Assembly: GCA_037127255.1 (NCBI GenBank)
Contig: JBANSL010000009.1
Location: 25,136,475-25,200,474, forward strand
Source: Persicaria tinctoria
Lineage: Eukaryota > Streptophyta > Magnoliopsida > Caryophyllales > Polygonaceae
Direction: 5' to 3'
DNA: 64,000 bases
The translations under genes and the position numbers were made by a program. Below, piece after piece: positions 11,454-23,355 of this stretch. How positions within the stretch are numbered: position 1 is the first letter of the stretch; the number at the start of each line of letters is the position of its first letter. The notes beneath the pieces were generated by a model. The model searched no databases. It was not told the origin of the DNA and worked only from the letters and a program-made list of their open reading frames with translations.

Positions 11454-12904
11454 TGATACGGGGTTAGCCGTAGGATGGTCCGATCTTCGACAACAAGCAA
11501 GAATAATCAAGAACTAATAAAGAAACTCAAGAACTTAATCAAGATTGATCAAGAACTATAAAGACGCAGCAAGAACTAACAAGAAAGATGCAAGATTTAT
11601 GCAAGATTCAACAAGAAAGCAAAGAAACGCAGCAAGACTCTCAAGAATCGATCAAGATAGGACAAGATCGACCAAGAAACACCAAGAACAGGGGTTGTAC
11701 TCAATGTCGACTCCAAGAAGATGAACAAGACTCGATAAAGACTCGAAATTGCAATAAAGAATGGAAAGACGCGACCGATAAGGACTGAGTAGATCTATGC
11801 AGAACAAGATAAAGACCCAGACCTCCTTAGAGGGTAGGAACCAATACCAATGACTACACAACCCGCCTCTACAACCCTACACAATCAAGCGGACAACTTG
11901 AAGGCACAAGGAGGGGGCTTGTGGATACTAGATTCACCAAGTCTTGCGAAGTTGATGAACGGCAAAGCAAACCAAGCTAAAACAAACCAATTCGATGATC
12001 AACGAGCACAGCTCTAGTTGGATCAACAAGACACTCCATGTGTTTCACACAATTTGAGAGATCTAAATTCTATTCATAATGTTCTTATTGAATTACAATA
12101 GGAGAACTCGGAATATATAGGCCACGCAGGGCTGTTGGGCCGAATTAGATGATAAAATAAGATAAAACTAACATCTAATGGAAATAATAAAAATAACCTT
12201 AAAGTTTCCTAAAATAACTTAAGTAAAAGAAATACTAAAAATAGGAAATAAACATAATGTTCAAGACTTAATTAAAATCCCGTCAAAACAGTGACAACTT
12301 GCAAAGATGTGCATTTTCGGCCAATTTTGAGGTCGAATCTGGAAAACCTTCAATAGCAAAGTTGTAGATCTCTCCGTCCTCGTTCCAACAAGATATGGCA
12401 CGCCTCAATCCGATAACTATTGAATCCGTACAACCCATTTTACAGAGACGTCGAAAAGCTGTCAATTATTCTGAACGAGTTTAAAACGTCATTTGCACCT
12501 TTGAATCTTCTCCCAAGGTGGAGCTGTTGTGAGCCTAATTTGCCATGTTTTACACTTACTTTTATATCGATTTCTGCATACATTGCATGCATTTGGGCTT
12601 GAATGATACAAAATATGTGTAGTTTATGCTTAGTTGTTATATATGGAGGTCTACACAAGTTTTTGTCATATTTCGCAGAAATCGGACGCATTTTGGAGCT
12701 TAATGGAAAGTCATGGAGAAGCCAAGAATGGTGCAGCTGGAGAGAAGGCCAATTTCCGGTTTACATCGTTCTGAATCAGGCTGTGATGTCTTCATGAGAG
12801 TTGTAGCCCTCGGAAAGAGCTTTCCAACGCATGGTCATATGCGTCAATCCGACAACCGAGGCATCGGCAAAGTGCGTTTTACGAACAGAGCTGGAAGCTG
12901 AGAA

Positions 12905-13070
12905 AAGAACTCGACGTCGACAAGACTTGTCGACATCGACAAGTATCCAAAACTCGACATGTGCACTAGAAGACGAGGTCAACTCAAGACGAGGACATCG
13001 ACAACTTTTGTCGATATCGAGAAGACATGTCGAGAAGACATGTCGAGCACTCCAGAAGCCGAGATCGAAG
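12905..13070. repeat. TCGA-tiled array, variant B, promoter-proximal
   Basis: Words such as GTCGACATCGACAAG, GTCGACAAGACTTGTCGAC and GTCGATATCGAGAAG are packed into about 165 bp. The core skeleton is GTCGACATCGAC. The equivalent place in the LTR at 31444 carries CTCGAGATCGAG instead. Confidence 0.8.
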
Positions 13071-13912
13071 AGAAGTCCGAGCGGGATTGGATACTTGCAA
13101 GCTAAGATTGGTCCAATTCTATCAAGATCTATCAAGACCAAAGAAGATGTCCACACATTAGATATAATCCTAGTCTATCTATTTTATTTAATTACACTAT
13201 GTTATTTATTTATCATTAAGTTTTAGATATAGTTTTAGAAAAAGATAGATATCTTCTATCCTTGATTAGCAAGGATTAGAAGCCTATAAATAAGGCCCTA
13301 GGGGCTGACTTTTTATTAATTCGAAGTTACACACAATTCCATTCAAGTAGAGTAGTTTAGGAGTTCTAAGGTTTTTAGGGTTTTGGCTTACAGCGAAAGT
13401 TGATTGCCAAGATTGTAAAAGGCTTTGAATATAGTTTTATGCAAGTTTCTTTCATTAATTCAATGTCTGCGATTGCGATGAGGCGTGAGTAGTCCACCCA
13501 CTTCTGGGGCTGGGGTGAGCCCGACGGTGGCCATGTGAGGCGATGCGATAAAGGTCAGATCTTTTTGTGTGATTCATCTTCTATCCCTATGAGCATGATT
13601 CTTTTGCGAGAGTTGAAGGTGATCCTTGTTTGTATTATTGAAGCGAAAGTGATCTTAATGCAACTTGGATTAATTATGTGAAAAAGGGTTAGTAACAATT
13701 AGGGTTTATGCGAGAGCCTCTATATTCCTATTTGTTAATAACGAAAGTTATTTAGATGGAAAGCATGATCTTTTATGCCTTTATGTGTTACTTTGCATGG
13801 TTACTGTTGTGGTGTTGAAACCCTAGCCTTGGAAGTCTTTAGTTTATTGAGTTCATTCCGTTAAAATTCGTTTCTGCGTCCGAAAAGCTTTGCACTTTAA
13901 TTTTATGTCACT

Positions 13913-14155
13913 TATCGACCTCGAGAAACTTGTCGACATCGAGTTATCTACTCAACGTCGAGGAGATTGTTGGAGTCGAGTTCCTTCCCTTTTGCTGTTG
14001 TCGATCTGTGTCTTGTCGAGAACATCTTGTCGATAAGCCTTCTGTGTCGAGTACTTCTCGATACCGAGGACTTCTATGTCGACAAGATTCGGTCGAGTTC
14101 TTCTGTCGAGTACTCTGCTGTTGTCGATTAGCTTTTGTCGAGTTGCTTTGCTTGC
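13913..14155. repeat. TCGA-tiled array, variant B, second cluster of the LTR
   Basis: About fifteen TCGA cores occur here, including CTTGTCGACATCGAG, CTTGTCGATAAG and ATGTCGACAAG. It corresponds in position to 33090-33265 of the Athila-like 5' LTR. Confidence 0.78.
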
Positions 14156-14426
14156 TTTTGCTTGTTTGCTTCTATCTTTGCTTCTGTTATTCTGTTCTTT
14201 TCTGCTGCTGTTGTGAGAATCTGATAGCTACCTGAGAACTGCCGACGTGCTTCCTCGTGGATCGATCCTGACTTTTCTCTTACTACAACGGGAGGAAGTC
14301 TTGTATTTATTTGCTGAGACAGGGGAGTCGTGCTAAACCACATCGTCCTCCCTTCCTTGAATCATAGGTCCATCCTCATGTAAGATATGTGCGTCCGCAG
14401 GTGGTGTCTTGGATGGTCCCGCATCA

Positions 14427-14762
14427 TTTCAAGCATGAAAAAATTGGGGAAAACAAACCCTAATCTGACTCATAGATAAATTCAATTTGACAAATAGATG
14501 AAATCGAATTTGAGAGAGGGATAGAGAGAGAGAGGGAGCGAACCTGCGTAATTGAGTGTAAGGAGAGGTTGTTGCAGCCGCGAGCCTTGACGCCAAGGCA
14601 GAGGAAGGGGCGTTGCAAATGTTTGCGGTGGTCGAAGTGGAATTTGGATGTAGATGTAAGAGATTTCGGCGGAGATAGCGCGTGGACGAGGTCGGTCGAT
14701 GGGGGTCTTGGGGAGATGAACGACGTCGTCGGTGGAGCCTCGAGGGAGGAGATAGTGCTGCG
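14427..14762 (-). other. GC-rich first-exon-like segment
   Basis: On the minus strand a GC-rich open stretch (about 14545-14760) ends in ATTACGCAG/GTTCGC followed by a pyrimidine-rich CTCTCTCTCT run, as in plant first exons. Three overlapping frames are open and none gives a protein I recognise. It may be the 5' end of the gene whose other pieces lie around 9-11 kb. Confidence 0.25.
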
Positions 14763-15288
14763 GGTGTGCAAAAAAACCCGACACGACTGATACGACACGA
14801 AAACACGACACGAAAAAACACGAAACCGAAAAAACACGATACGATAATGACACGAACCGAGAAAACACGACATTAAACGGTTCGTGTTCGGATCGAGCAT
14901 ATCTCCTTGTCGGATACCCGACACGAACCGTTTAATATTTTGTTGTTACCCATACTCTCACTGTAAGATAGTATTAGTAAAATAACAACCGTAGAAGTAT
15001 CAAAAATCTTGGATGGCCCAGTTGGTATTAAACCCATGCAGTTCTTGTGCAACCAAGGTTCGAATCCTAGACGTGGCAATTAATTTTTGTTGTCAATAGG
15101 TCTAATGGTGTACACTGTTGGTTCGTGTCGGATACCCGCCGACTCGACACGGATCCGATTACCTATACCGCGTCGGATACCCGAATATAAATGGTTCGTG
15201 TACGGTTCGGCAGTTTAGGCCTAAACGGTTTCGGGTATCCGACACGATTACCCGGTTCGTGTCGGGTACCCGGATATGCCCACCCCTA
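14763..15288. mobile_element. hAT-like non-autonomous element with inverted subterminal repeats
   Basis: The left end GGGTGTGCAAAAAAACCCGA and the right end, read on the minus strand as TAGGGGTGGGCATATCCGGG, are imperfect inverted repeats of the TAGGGGTGGGCA type seen at hAT ends. The interior repeats CGGATACCCGACACGAACCG in both orientations. I could not find a convincing 8-bp target duplication. No transposase is present. Confidence 0.55.
15008..15110 (+). mobile_element. tRNA-derived SINE head inside the hAT-like element
   Basis: An internal Pol III promoter is visible: A box TGGCCCAGTTGG at 15014-15025 and B box GGTTCGAATCC at 15057-15067, about 32 bp apart. A T-rich tail follows. No unambiguous target duplication is seen. 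Confidence 0.6.
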
Positions 15289-15482
15289 GCCGGCGATTGC
15301 GAGGAGGAGAAGAGGAGAAGATGTGATCAGGAGAGAAGTGAGAGAGAGATCTAAGATCGACAATGAACCCAATTTTATTTTCAACCGGTCCGGTTCATCT
15401 TTTTTTTTTTAAAGCCAGACCCGAGCGCTTTTTACTTAATTAGCCTACTTTCACTTTAAACATCATTTTTATTTTAACCACA

Positions 15483-15508
15483 CACTACTACAAAAGCAGC
15501 AAGTTTTT
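15483..15508. mobile_element. Possible CACTA-type terminus
   Basis: CACTACTACAAAAGCAGC resembles the start of plant CACTA (En/Spm) inverted repeats. No matching right end could be placed, so this is only a motif match. Confidence 0.2.
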
Positions 15509-15639
15509 ATAAAACTCAAGTGAGATTTGGGCTCAAGATAGTGAAATTGTTAAAATTTGGACGGCCCAGATTCATTAAAGTTGCTGTTTCCTATTTTAAC
15601 CCTAGGAGTTTGCATTTGAAAATATTTATTTTTTTCTTT

Positions 15640-18600
15640 TGTAGGGCGTTTCGGTACTTTCCGATTCTGTTTCTCCCACCGCCTCTGCTTCCTTCTCCTT
15701 CTCCACTTTCGAGGACGCCATTTCTGATTCCCGTCTTCTTCTACACGAGCCCAGCGACCGTCATCTCCACCTTCCTCCGTGGCGCTGCTTCGCTCCATAT
15801 CGGAGCTTAGTCAAGCCCATCTCGGTCTGACCTCCTCCGCCAGCGCGCTTCTTCGCAGGCCCTTCGCTCCATCTTGTTCAGGGCTCTCGCCTTCTACGAC
15901 CGTTCTCAATCTCCCGAGGATCAGGTTAGGGTTACTATATTCATTTGTTTATTAAAAAATCAGATTCTCTATACTTTTTTTTTGGCTTTCTTTGGGTTGA
16001 TTATCTGTTAATCGGTTGCATTTCTACTATGTCGATGGTTTTGAGGTGATTGTTCATGGGTTTAGTTGCAGGAATTGTGACGAGGAGGCGTTGCAATTGC
16101 ATAAATTAGAGCAAGGCGCCACTGAATTCGCCAAGTGCTCTTGCATGCGTGCCTAAAGTCGGCTTTTTGGGGATTTTGGGGCTTTAGGTTTAGAAGATTT
16201 GAAATCGACTCGAAGAACTAAAGGTTACATACCTGGACTGTTATCCACTTGCCGTTGCTGTTAACCCTAGCTCTGCTATTTTGAGCTTTTTTGAAATTGC
16301 TATTAATTGTTGCTTTTTTTTTGGGTTGTTCACTTCAGATCCCGAATGGTGATACTGGCCATTTACCTCCTTGGGCTGATTTACAGGTTATCATTATCTT
16401 TTACTCGATATTGTAGATTTGGTTGAAGTTAGTGATTCATTTGTGTACTTTGACAGCCTTTAGCTATGGCTTTTGATACTGCTACTTGTATTGGCAAATG
16501 CGTGTGATTGTTTCTTCAAAGTAACTTGTAACCTTAGCTTATCTTTTGGTTACATATTCCATTTTGATCTGTTGTTCCTCCTTATTCGAATGTTATCCGA
16601 TCCATCTTATACATAATCTCAACAAGTACGTTTGGGCTTACCATAATTTCTTGGATCTATGGAATAAAAAAAAAGAGATGCTTCTTGATGAAAATAAAGG
16701 CATGTATGAGAGATATGTATGCTGCTATTAATTTGCACTTTAGAACCAAGGAGGAGAGGAGGTTGTTTCTACCGTCATTTATTCTTTGGGGAAAAAAATG
16801 CTATTTTGAAGCATGAGATTAGTCATGCAGTTTTAACTTAAAAGTTAAAATCTCAACTTGTGATTGTCCATCTATCTAAGTATGCAGATTGTTTGCCTCC
16901 AATTTATAGATAACTAATAACTAGAGGATATTCCTTCTCATCAGACAGTGACATCTTAGCGTCGTTATTCGTTTCCGTTTGCCGTGGTTTTCCAAGATAA
17001 GTCTCAGGTACCCCTTTTAATCCTTGCTTCCTTTCAATTGGTTGATGAATTTATTTGTGGATTTGCAACTGGATAGTTCATTTGATTCTGTAGTTATTTC
17101 AATATTTTGGTTAATGTCTTAATCAGCTGGTTTTACTGGTTTGGCAAATAAATCAGCTGTGTGGCGTAGGAGATAACTCGAATACTTGGTTAATGTCTTA
17201 ATCATGGAAAGAATCTGAAGGCGATCAATTCTCATGTCCTTGTTGTTAGCAACTTATTATCTTAATTGTTTCAGCATGGATGGATGGGTCCTAATATGAT
17301 TGTGATTGTTAAAAAAAAAATGGAATGCTTACAGGAAAATTGGTTTTCTTCTCATATATTGAATGTAATTCAAACTGATGAGAAAAGAACTGATGCCATG
17401 AAACTGAGGATTATTTATAATTTAGTTCTATTTGTATTAATAGAAAAAAGGCACATCATAGGCAAGATGTTGTATAGGGTTCTATTTGCTATAGAAATTG
17501 GTGCATACTGATTGTGTTGTGCTTCTAATTTTTTTTTCATTTTTATGTCATGCTTTTCAAATTTCAGTTATTGGCAATGGGAATGGAACAAATGGGCAGG
17601 TGGGTCTTTCCAGGTGCACAATGATTGCTTTATACACCCGGAATCATTTTCTTATAATGTGGATCCTCACAAATAGGATCAGTTTGAAAATATTGCATAT
17701 AGTTAACTACATTGAATTTATTTCCAATTTGTTTGATGCCTTTAAGTTTTGTTTGTCAACAGAGTGTCCTCAATGTCATCAAGTTCAAGAATGGCAAGAA
17801 TAGCTTATTCAGAAAACATGCTCAGCATATCTTCAAATTCACTTGTTGCAATGGCTTAACAACTTTCAGAAACTGAAGAACGAGAGTGTGTCTTGAGTGG
17901 TCGTGGGTGCTGGAGCCAGTTAAGGTCAATGAGAGATGCCAGGAGCTTGCTGTAGTATATGTTTAATTCTCTTGCAGAAGCAAGGCAGCTGAACAATCAA
18001 TGACTGATCTTGTTTTCTCCCATTTCAAGATGGATACATGGTGGCTTGGAATAGGGACCTACATGTATCCATCATCTACTTTTATTGGCCCAAAATAGGA
18101 TTTATGTGTCGAGTATTCACTACTAATTTTTTAAGGCCCAGTATTTTTCCCTATTAACATTTTGCCCTCTGTATACGAACAAAATCCATCCAAAAATGAA
18201 TTTGGAAGATCTGCATTTGGTGGGTAACCTTAATTATGATTCAAATCACATAATAGAGTCAATAACCTGTACCTTTTGGGTAAGGTTCATGAATTATGCT
18301 TTCCAACTTGCTTGTTCTTCAAAACTATACTTTTTTATTGTTCTAATATCTTATTCATTCCGTTTTTGTGAATCTTTGTGGTCTTGATCAGCTTGTAGTT
18401 TGTACCAGGAATGGGTACCAGGGAAGCGTCAAGTGCAAGCATAAGGCCAGGGGCTTAATTGCTGAGACACATGTTTCTCCGATCATCCTCCGTTTGAAGT
18501 AATTTTTAATCTCTCTTTTTCTCTTCCAAAGTGCTACCAATGATGGATTTATGCAGGATTCCGCAGTGCAGTTCATGCTATTGCCTTTTTTTTACGACTT

Positions 18601-20580
18601 CTTGAAATGTAGAGATATATGAATTGACTAAAAAGGTGGATGTAATCAAGATGCCTGTAGATATTCATAATTGCTTAGAAGGCCCTATGTATTAATTTTT
18701 GATGACATTTTGCCTTCATACTTTTAGAAAACCATGTCTTCGCAGATGTTCTTCCATCTCTGTATAGGTAAAAAAAATTGATCTGTTGTTTAATTTTAAA
18801 TTCTGTCGATTTGAAGGGTATTTATTTGAGAGTTCAGGAAAAATCAGAGTTCATCAAATAGAAGAGTAAGTTCTCAAACTTAAACGAGTATTTTAGGGAG
18901 GTTCTTTATACAATTTTCCTAGAATTTAGCAGGTTCTCAACAAGGAGTATTTTGGGATTAAGCGAACAAGGGGAGATGGAAATGGCTTTATTTGAAGAGG
19001 TCAAAGCACTTGAAATTGGTTTTTACCTATGGATAATCTTTACTCTTGTTTTGTTACCTTTTTTGTTTTTTCATTTTAATCTTTCATAGCACTTGAAATT
19101 GCTCTTTTTTTTTACATGGATAATCTTTACCCTCATTTCGTTAGCTTTTTGTTCCTTTTGAACTTTTTAGTTTGATGCACATATACTAAACCTCCTATTT
19201 ATTATTTTTAAACTTGTGATACTAAATCTTATCTTTATCTATCTCAAGCTGTCTTGATTCAATGAATGTGACCAGTTCATAAGCTTGGGAATAGATTGAG
19301 AGCACATAGTTCCTGAATTTAGTGTTGGCGATGACCCGGCGTAGTTGGCTGTGGAAGAGAAAGTCATTGGAGAAGCTTCCGAGTGAATCTGAGAGTTCAG
19401 GGTCCACATCATCATCTTTTCACAGGTTTTTAGATGAACAGGTTCAATCTTATTATGTCTTTTTTACTACTCTTTCGATTCATAAGGAAGATCTTGGCTC
19501 AACAATGAACTTATCCGCTGTTCCTTTTTGACATTCCTATTTTATTTAAGGTTGAATTTACAGGGCGAAGCTTTGATAATGTCTGGAAGGTATAAATCAG
19601 ATTCTATACACAAATAACTTTGATAATTCCTGGAAGGTATAAAGCTTCTCTTTTGATTAATGGCTATCTGATCCTTTTTTCCAGGTTTTTGAGAGATTTA
19701 TTAGCAAAAGCAAGGACACTGAAAAGCTAAAAGATTTGGTGGAGAGCTTGAGATGTGGCAATGGATAAATTCAACCTTCTCGCAGGTAACAAACTGAGCT
19801 CAAGGGTTATTTGGATTTCCTATTGAACGAATAGCTAAGAACGCAATGTAATGAACTGCCGACCTTTCACAGGCAACCTGACATGTATGATTCGCCAAGC
19901 AGTTCAGAGTAAAGTAATGGATCCACTAATGCAAGTGAGCAAATGCAACAAACTCAACCAGAGGTGTACACATTACATCACAATGTTGAAGGAGGGCTGC
20001 AAGCAATCGAGGCAAATGATGAAAATACGCAATGTACTTTAGACAGCAAGATTCTTGCCAGGGAATCTTGCCAGGGAAGCCACCAATCAAGGTTATTAAA
20101 CTTCATCTTATTGAATTTGCTAAGTGATGGCCTTTCTTGTTCAAAAAAGACCGCTTTTATAATTTCTGAAAGTGAAAGGAATCAATTTAGGATGTGTTGA
20201 AGGAAAGATGGATGAAGGTGTTTCAGCCTTGTTAATAACGGAGCTTAGCTATCCTCTTCAAATAACCCCACTATTCAGATCCTTTTGTGAATGCAGTCCC
20301 CAGTCCACAATTTTCAGAAAGCGTAAGCTAGCTATCCTCTCTTACTTTCATCCTTAATCTACATATCATTCAAAGCACCACAGATAATGTGTATTTCTAG
20401 GCAAATACTCTTGTTAATCACATAATTCCATCTCCTTATGATCAATGGTTTTCTCATTTCAGGAGCGGCATTTCCTACTGAAAACACTTGGGATCGAGTC
20501 TTCAGCTCCTAGCAAAAGCGCAAACCCTTCACAACCGCCACCTTGTAGAAAGGCCCTTGTCCATAGCCTAAGACCAATCC
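15640..20580 (+). other. Spliced gene fragments upstream of a Helitron end (region A)
   Basis: Several short exon-like pieces bounded by AG...GT lie on the plus strand. They include a GC-rich first-exon-like block (15650-15927, ending GATCAG/GTTAGG), IPNGDTGHLPPWADLQ at about 16339-16386, VLNVIKFKNGKNSLF at about 17765, FERFISKSKDTEKLKDLVE at 19687, and ERHFLLKTLGIESSAPSK at about 20463. Some pieces contain stops or change frame. I do not recognise the parent gene(s) except for the FPP exon listed separately. Their position ahead of a Helitron 3' terminus suggests captured or decayed exons. A weakly expressed host gene is not excluded. Confidence 0.35.
19331..19441 (+). pseudogene. First coding exon fragment of a filament-like plant protein (FPP)
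   Basis: An ATG opens 37 codons starting MTRRSWLWKRKSLEKLPSE and continuing with SSGSTSS, followed by a GT donor at 19442. Filament-like plant proteins, long coiled-coil proteins linked to microtubules and cell-wall patterning, typically start with a very similar MDRRSWLW(R/K)RKSS.KSPGE.ESSGS. No further FPP coiled-coil exons follow, whereas the full family is roughly a thousand residues long. This is an isolated exon, consistent with capture or decay. The next recognisable plus-strand segments are of other or unknown type. Confidence 0.6.
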
Positions 20581-20739
20581 TCTCTATAATGGCGACTCTA
20601 CAGATAACTTTGCACTTTTAATTCTATTTTCAAATTATAAAAACAAAATTGAAACTTATGTTTAAGCATTTTTACACTTATAATAATACTTTTAATTTTT
20701 TAGTTCTAAATAAATTTATCGATTTTAACCGAAAAACTA

Positions 20740-20790
20740 AATAAAAAAAAACAACGCGCATCGCGCGCGAATGCGCGCGTCTTCACCTAG
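20740..20790 (+). mobile_element. Helitron 3' terminus (A)
   Basis: A GC-rich palindromic stretch (CGCGCATCGCGCGCGAATGC) is followed ~10 bp later by CTAG, then T. Helitron 3' ends characteristically have a short hairpin just before CTRR and insert between A and T. The matching TC start on the left was not identified. Confidence 0.7.
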
Positions 20791-20985
20791 TGTATCTATA
20801 TAACATAAAAAGTTGTGTTCAAGAGCCATTTATTGCTACTATTAAATACATGAAAAATTTACACTATTTTTGTTTTCTTATTCAATTTGAATCAACTTGC
20901 CTTTCATTAGCTCAATGGTTATGGGTGTTGGGGATTACCTCTTGGTTGAGGGTTCAAACCTTGATAGCTACATTTGTTTTTTCCA

Positions 20986-21400
20986 CTTCTTCATAGCTAC
21001 ATCTTTTATTATTTTTTTGGTCATTAAATTTATATATGTAATATATAATGTTCGTTTTTTTTTTATCAATTTAATAAATTATCAATTCAATTATTTCTCC
21101 AATTATATAAAAATTATGTTTATTTATTAATTATTAATTTAACTTATTTTTTTTCATTAGAAGGATTGTTTTAATTCAAAAAAAAAATTAAAGGACTTCT
21201 TCATACCTACATCTTTTATTATTTTTTTGGTCATTAAATTTATATATGTAATATATAATGTTCGTTTTTTTATCAATTTAAATTAATTATCAATTCAATT
21301 ATTTCTCCAATTATATAAAAAAAATATGTTTATTTATTAAGTTAACTTCAATTTTTTTCATTAGGAGGATTGTCTTTAATTCAAAAATAATAATAAAGGC
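20986..21400. repeat. Tandem duplication, 210-bp unit
   Basis: CTTCTTCATA(G/C)CTACATC starts at 20986 and again at 21196, and the following ~200 bp match closely, including ATATATGTAATATATAATG. A degenerate relative lies near 23395-23540. Confidence 0.88.
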
Positions 21401-23163
21401 TTCTCTTTTCATCTTCCAAATGAGTGTTTACTATCTCCAAATGAGTGTTTTTTTTTTAAAATCAAATAAAATAATAAAAGCATTTGGTTTATTAAACCGG
21501 TTGAACCGGACCAAACCAAGAAAAAAAAAATAAAATGGAGAGCCGGTTCAAGTGAACCGCTCCTTCCTTCTTCCTCCTCCTTCCCGTGTGCGTTCAAACA
21601 GTACCCTTCAATGGTGGTTTTTAATTTCGTGATGTTTCACCTCCAAAACGCCTTCGTTAACTTTGATTCAACATCCCCATGTCAAAAACGTGTTTAGTTT
21701 GTCATATCATCAACGAATCCAGCCCCGTTTTCGTCCAAGTTCGTTTTGCCCCAAATCGAAGTTGGTGTCGTTTGGGATGCTTTTTCAACCGTTTCTTGCA
21801 ATTGAATACACGAAATTGATCACCAGGAGAAGAGAAAGAGATCGGTGCAATCAATTTGATATTTCGTTCTCATTTTAAGATCGACTATAAAAACCCTTTC
21901 AACATTCGGAAGCTCCGTCCACCATTGAAGGCCAATCTCCAAGCTCTGAATCTGGTTCATCGTGTTCTAAATCATGTAATCTACAATCCCATTCCATTCT
22001 TTTTTGAGAAAAGCATGCAAAATAGAATATGCCCCATTTCATATTCGATTCGTTGGAGCCACCTAACGCCTGACTTCGTCCACCGCTACCGAAGCCACCT
22101 AACGCCTCCCATATGTGCGCCAAGGCGTAGGGATCCCACAACCATCGCCTCCTCCACCGCATGTCTGTCGGCGTCGCCAGGGATCGCCGAAGTGGTGCCG
22201 GATTTGATCTGTTGCTGTGTCGGGCGCTGGCGGTAGGAAGAACAAGGCCTAACTACGAAAAAACTCCCAAACATTCTGTTTTGGTAAAATATGCCCTTAT
22301 TTCAGTTTTACAATTTATAAAAAGTATCCCACGGTTTTAGAATGTATTAACTCGCATAAACTCTTAAATTCGCAGCGATGTCTTTCATTATTTGATTAAT
22401 CATTTGTTTGTTGCCTTTTTTTATATATATTCTTACACTTTCACATATATACGTAGCATTGGGTTTGATATATATGTTGATGTATTCTTTCTATTGTTTA
22501 TCAATCACAATTCCAAATTTTATGCCTATATCATATTTATTTTGATAATTTTTATTCTTATCTTGTATTTTGCAGATTAGTTGGGGAAGCCCTCGATCAT
22601 TCGATGAGAATTTTTTTGTTCCCTCTTTGATCTTTCATTCTTTGATTAATCAATTTGTTGTTGCTCTATTATTTAACATTGGATTTTATGTCCTTGTATA
22701 TTCTTTTTATTGTTTAATTTTATCATCATTAAAATTTGTATGCCTACATCATAGTTATTTTTCTAATTCGTATTCTTTTTTTTTTTTTTGCATATTGTTG
22801 TAGTCCATTTGTTGTATAAACATTCAATATTCAATTTCGGAAACACTTTAATATATTTTGTTTTAAATATATATATAGCGTATGATTCTAATTCATTTTC
22901 AATTTATATATATAAATATTTATTATGATTTTATTAGCATTGATTTGTTTACATGGATGATGCAACTTCTACTATTTTTTATTTTATTTTTATTTTTGAG
23001 GATTAATTTTTATTTTATTTTTTAGATTACTATTTTATGTATTAATTTTTATTTTTTAACCAAGTTCATTTATTTGTAAAGAAGACATATATGTTATAAG
23101 GAGTCTATTATATTAATTTAATCATTTCATTCATGTCTATAAATAAAAATCCGATAAATAATT

Positions 23164-23202
<39 letters not shown>

Positions 23203-23257
23203 TCTATCTACCGATCTATACGGTCTATAATATCTATACACAATCTATATCTATATG

Positions 23258-23260
<3 letters not shown>

Positions 23261-23354
<94 letters not shown>
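23261..23354. repeat. (TAA)31 microsatellite
   Basis: An uninterrupted run of TAA trinucleotides, about 94 bases, lies inside the AT-rich Helitron B. A short (AT)n tract lies just upstream near 23168-23200. Confidence 0.97.

Positions 23355-23355
<1 letters not shown>

Larger units (their letters stand above)
12525..14345 (+). mobile_element. Nested solo LTR of the Athila-like family (variant B)
   Basis: It begins TGTTGTGAGCCTAATTTGCC and is colinear with the LTRs at 31444-33495 and 38650-40227: same start, same GGCTGGGGTGAGCCCGACGG core near 13507, same GAGACGCTTCCTCGTGG-like 3' part, and a TATA box in CCTATAAATAAGG near 13282. The final ~45 bp, including the CCTCACAACA end, are missing, so the right boundary is approximate and no clean target duplication is seen. 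It inserted into the minus-strand G1 LTR. Its TCGA-rich arrays differ in motif from those at 31444. Confidence 0.82.
11454..14426 (-). mobile_element. Solo LTR, family G1, split by a nested LTR
   Basis: The LTR lies on the minus strand. Its end is at 11454 (TGATACGGGG on the plus strand) and its start at 14426 (GGATGGTCCCGCATCA). TTTCA flanks it on both sides (11449-11453 and 14427-14431). The LTR sequence runs 11454-12524 and resumes at about 14346-14426. The gap is filled by another LTR. Matching 5-bp duplications show that the two outer pieces were one insertion. Confidence 0.9.

Noticed and set aside
14429..14924. Three overlapping minus-strand ORFs of 128-154 codons
   Set aside because: Frames overlap in GC-rich DNA and extend into the hAT-like element; none gives a recognisable protein as a whole. 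Only an exon-like note is kept.
15640..15930. 96-codon ORF (15520-15810) as a gene
   Set aside because: The likely exon uses another frame and continues to a splice donor at 15927; the listed frame is a Phe/Leu/Pro-rich shadow.
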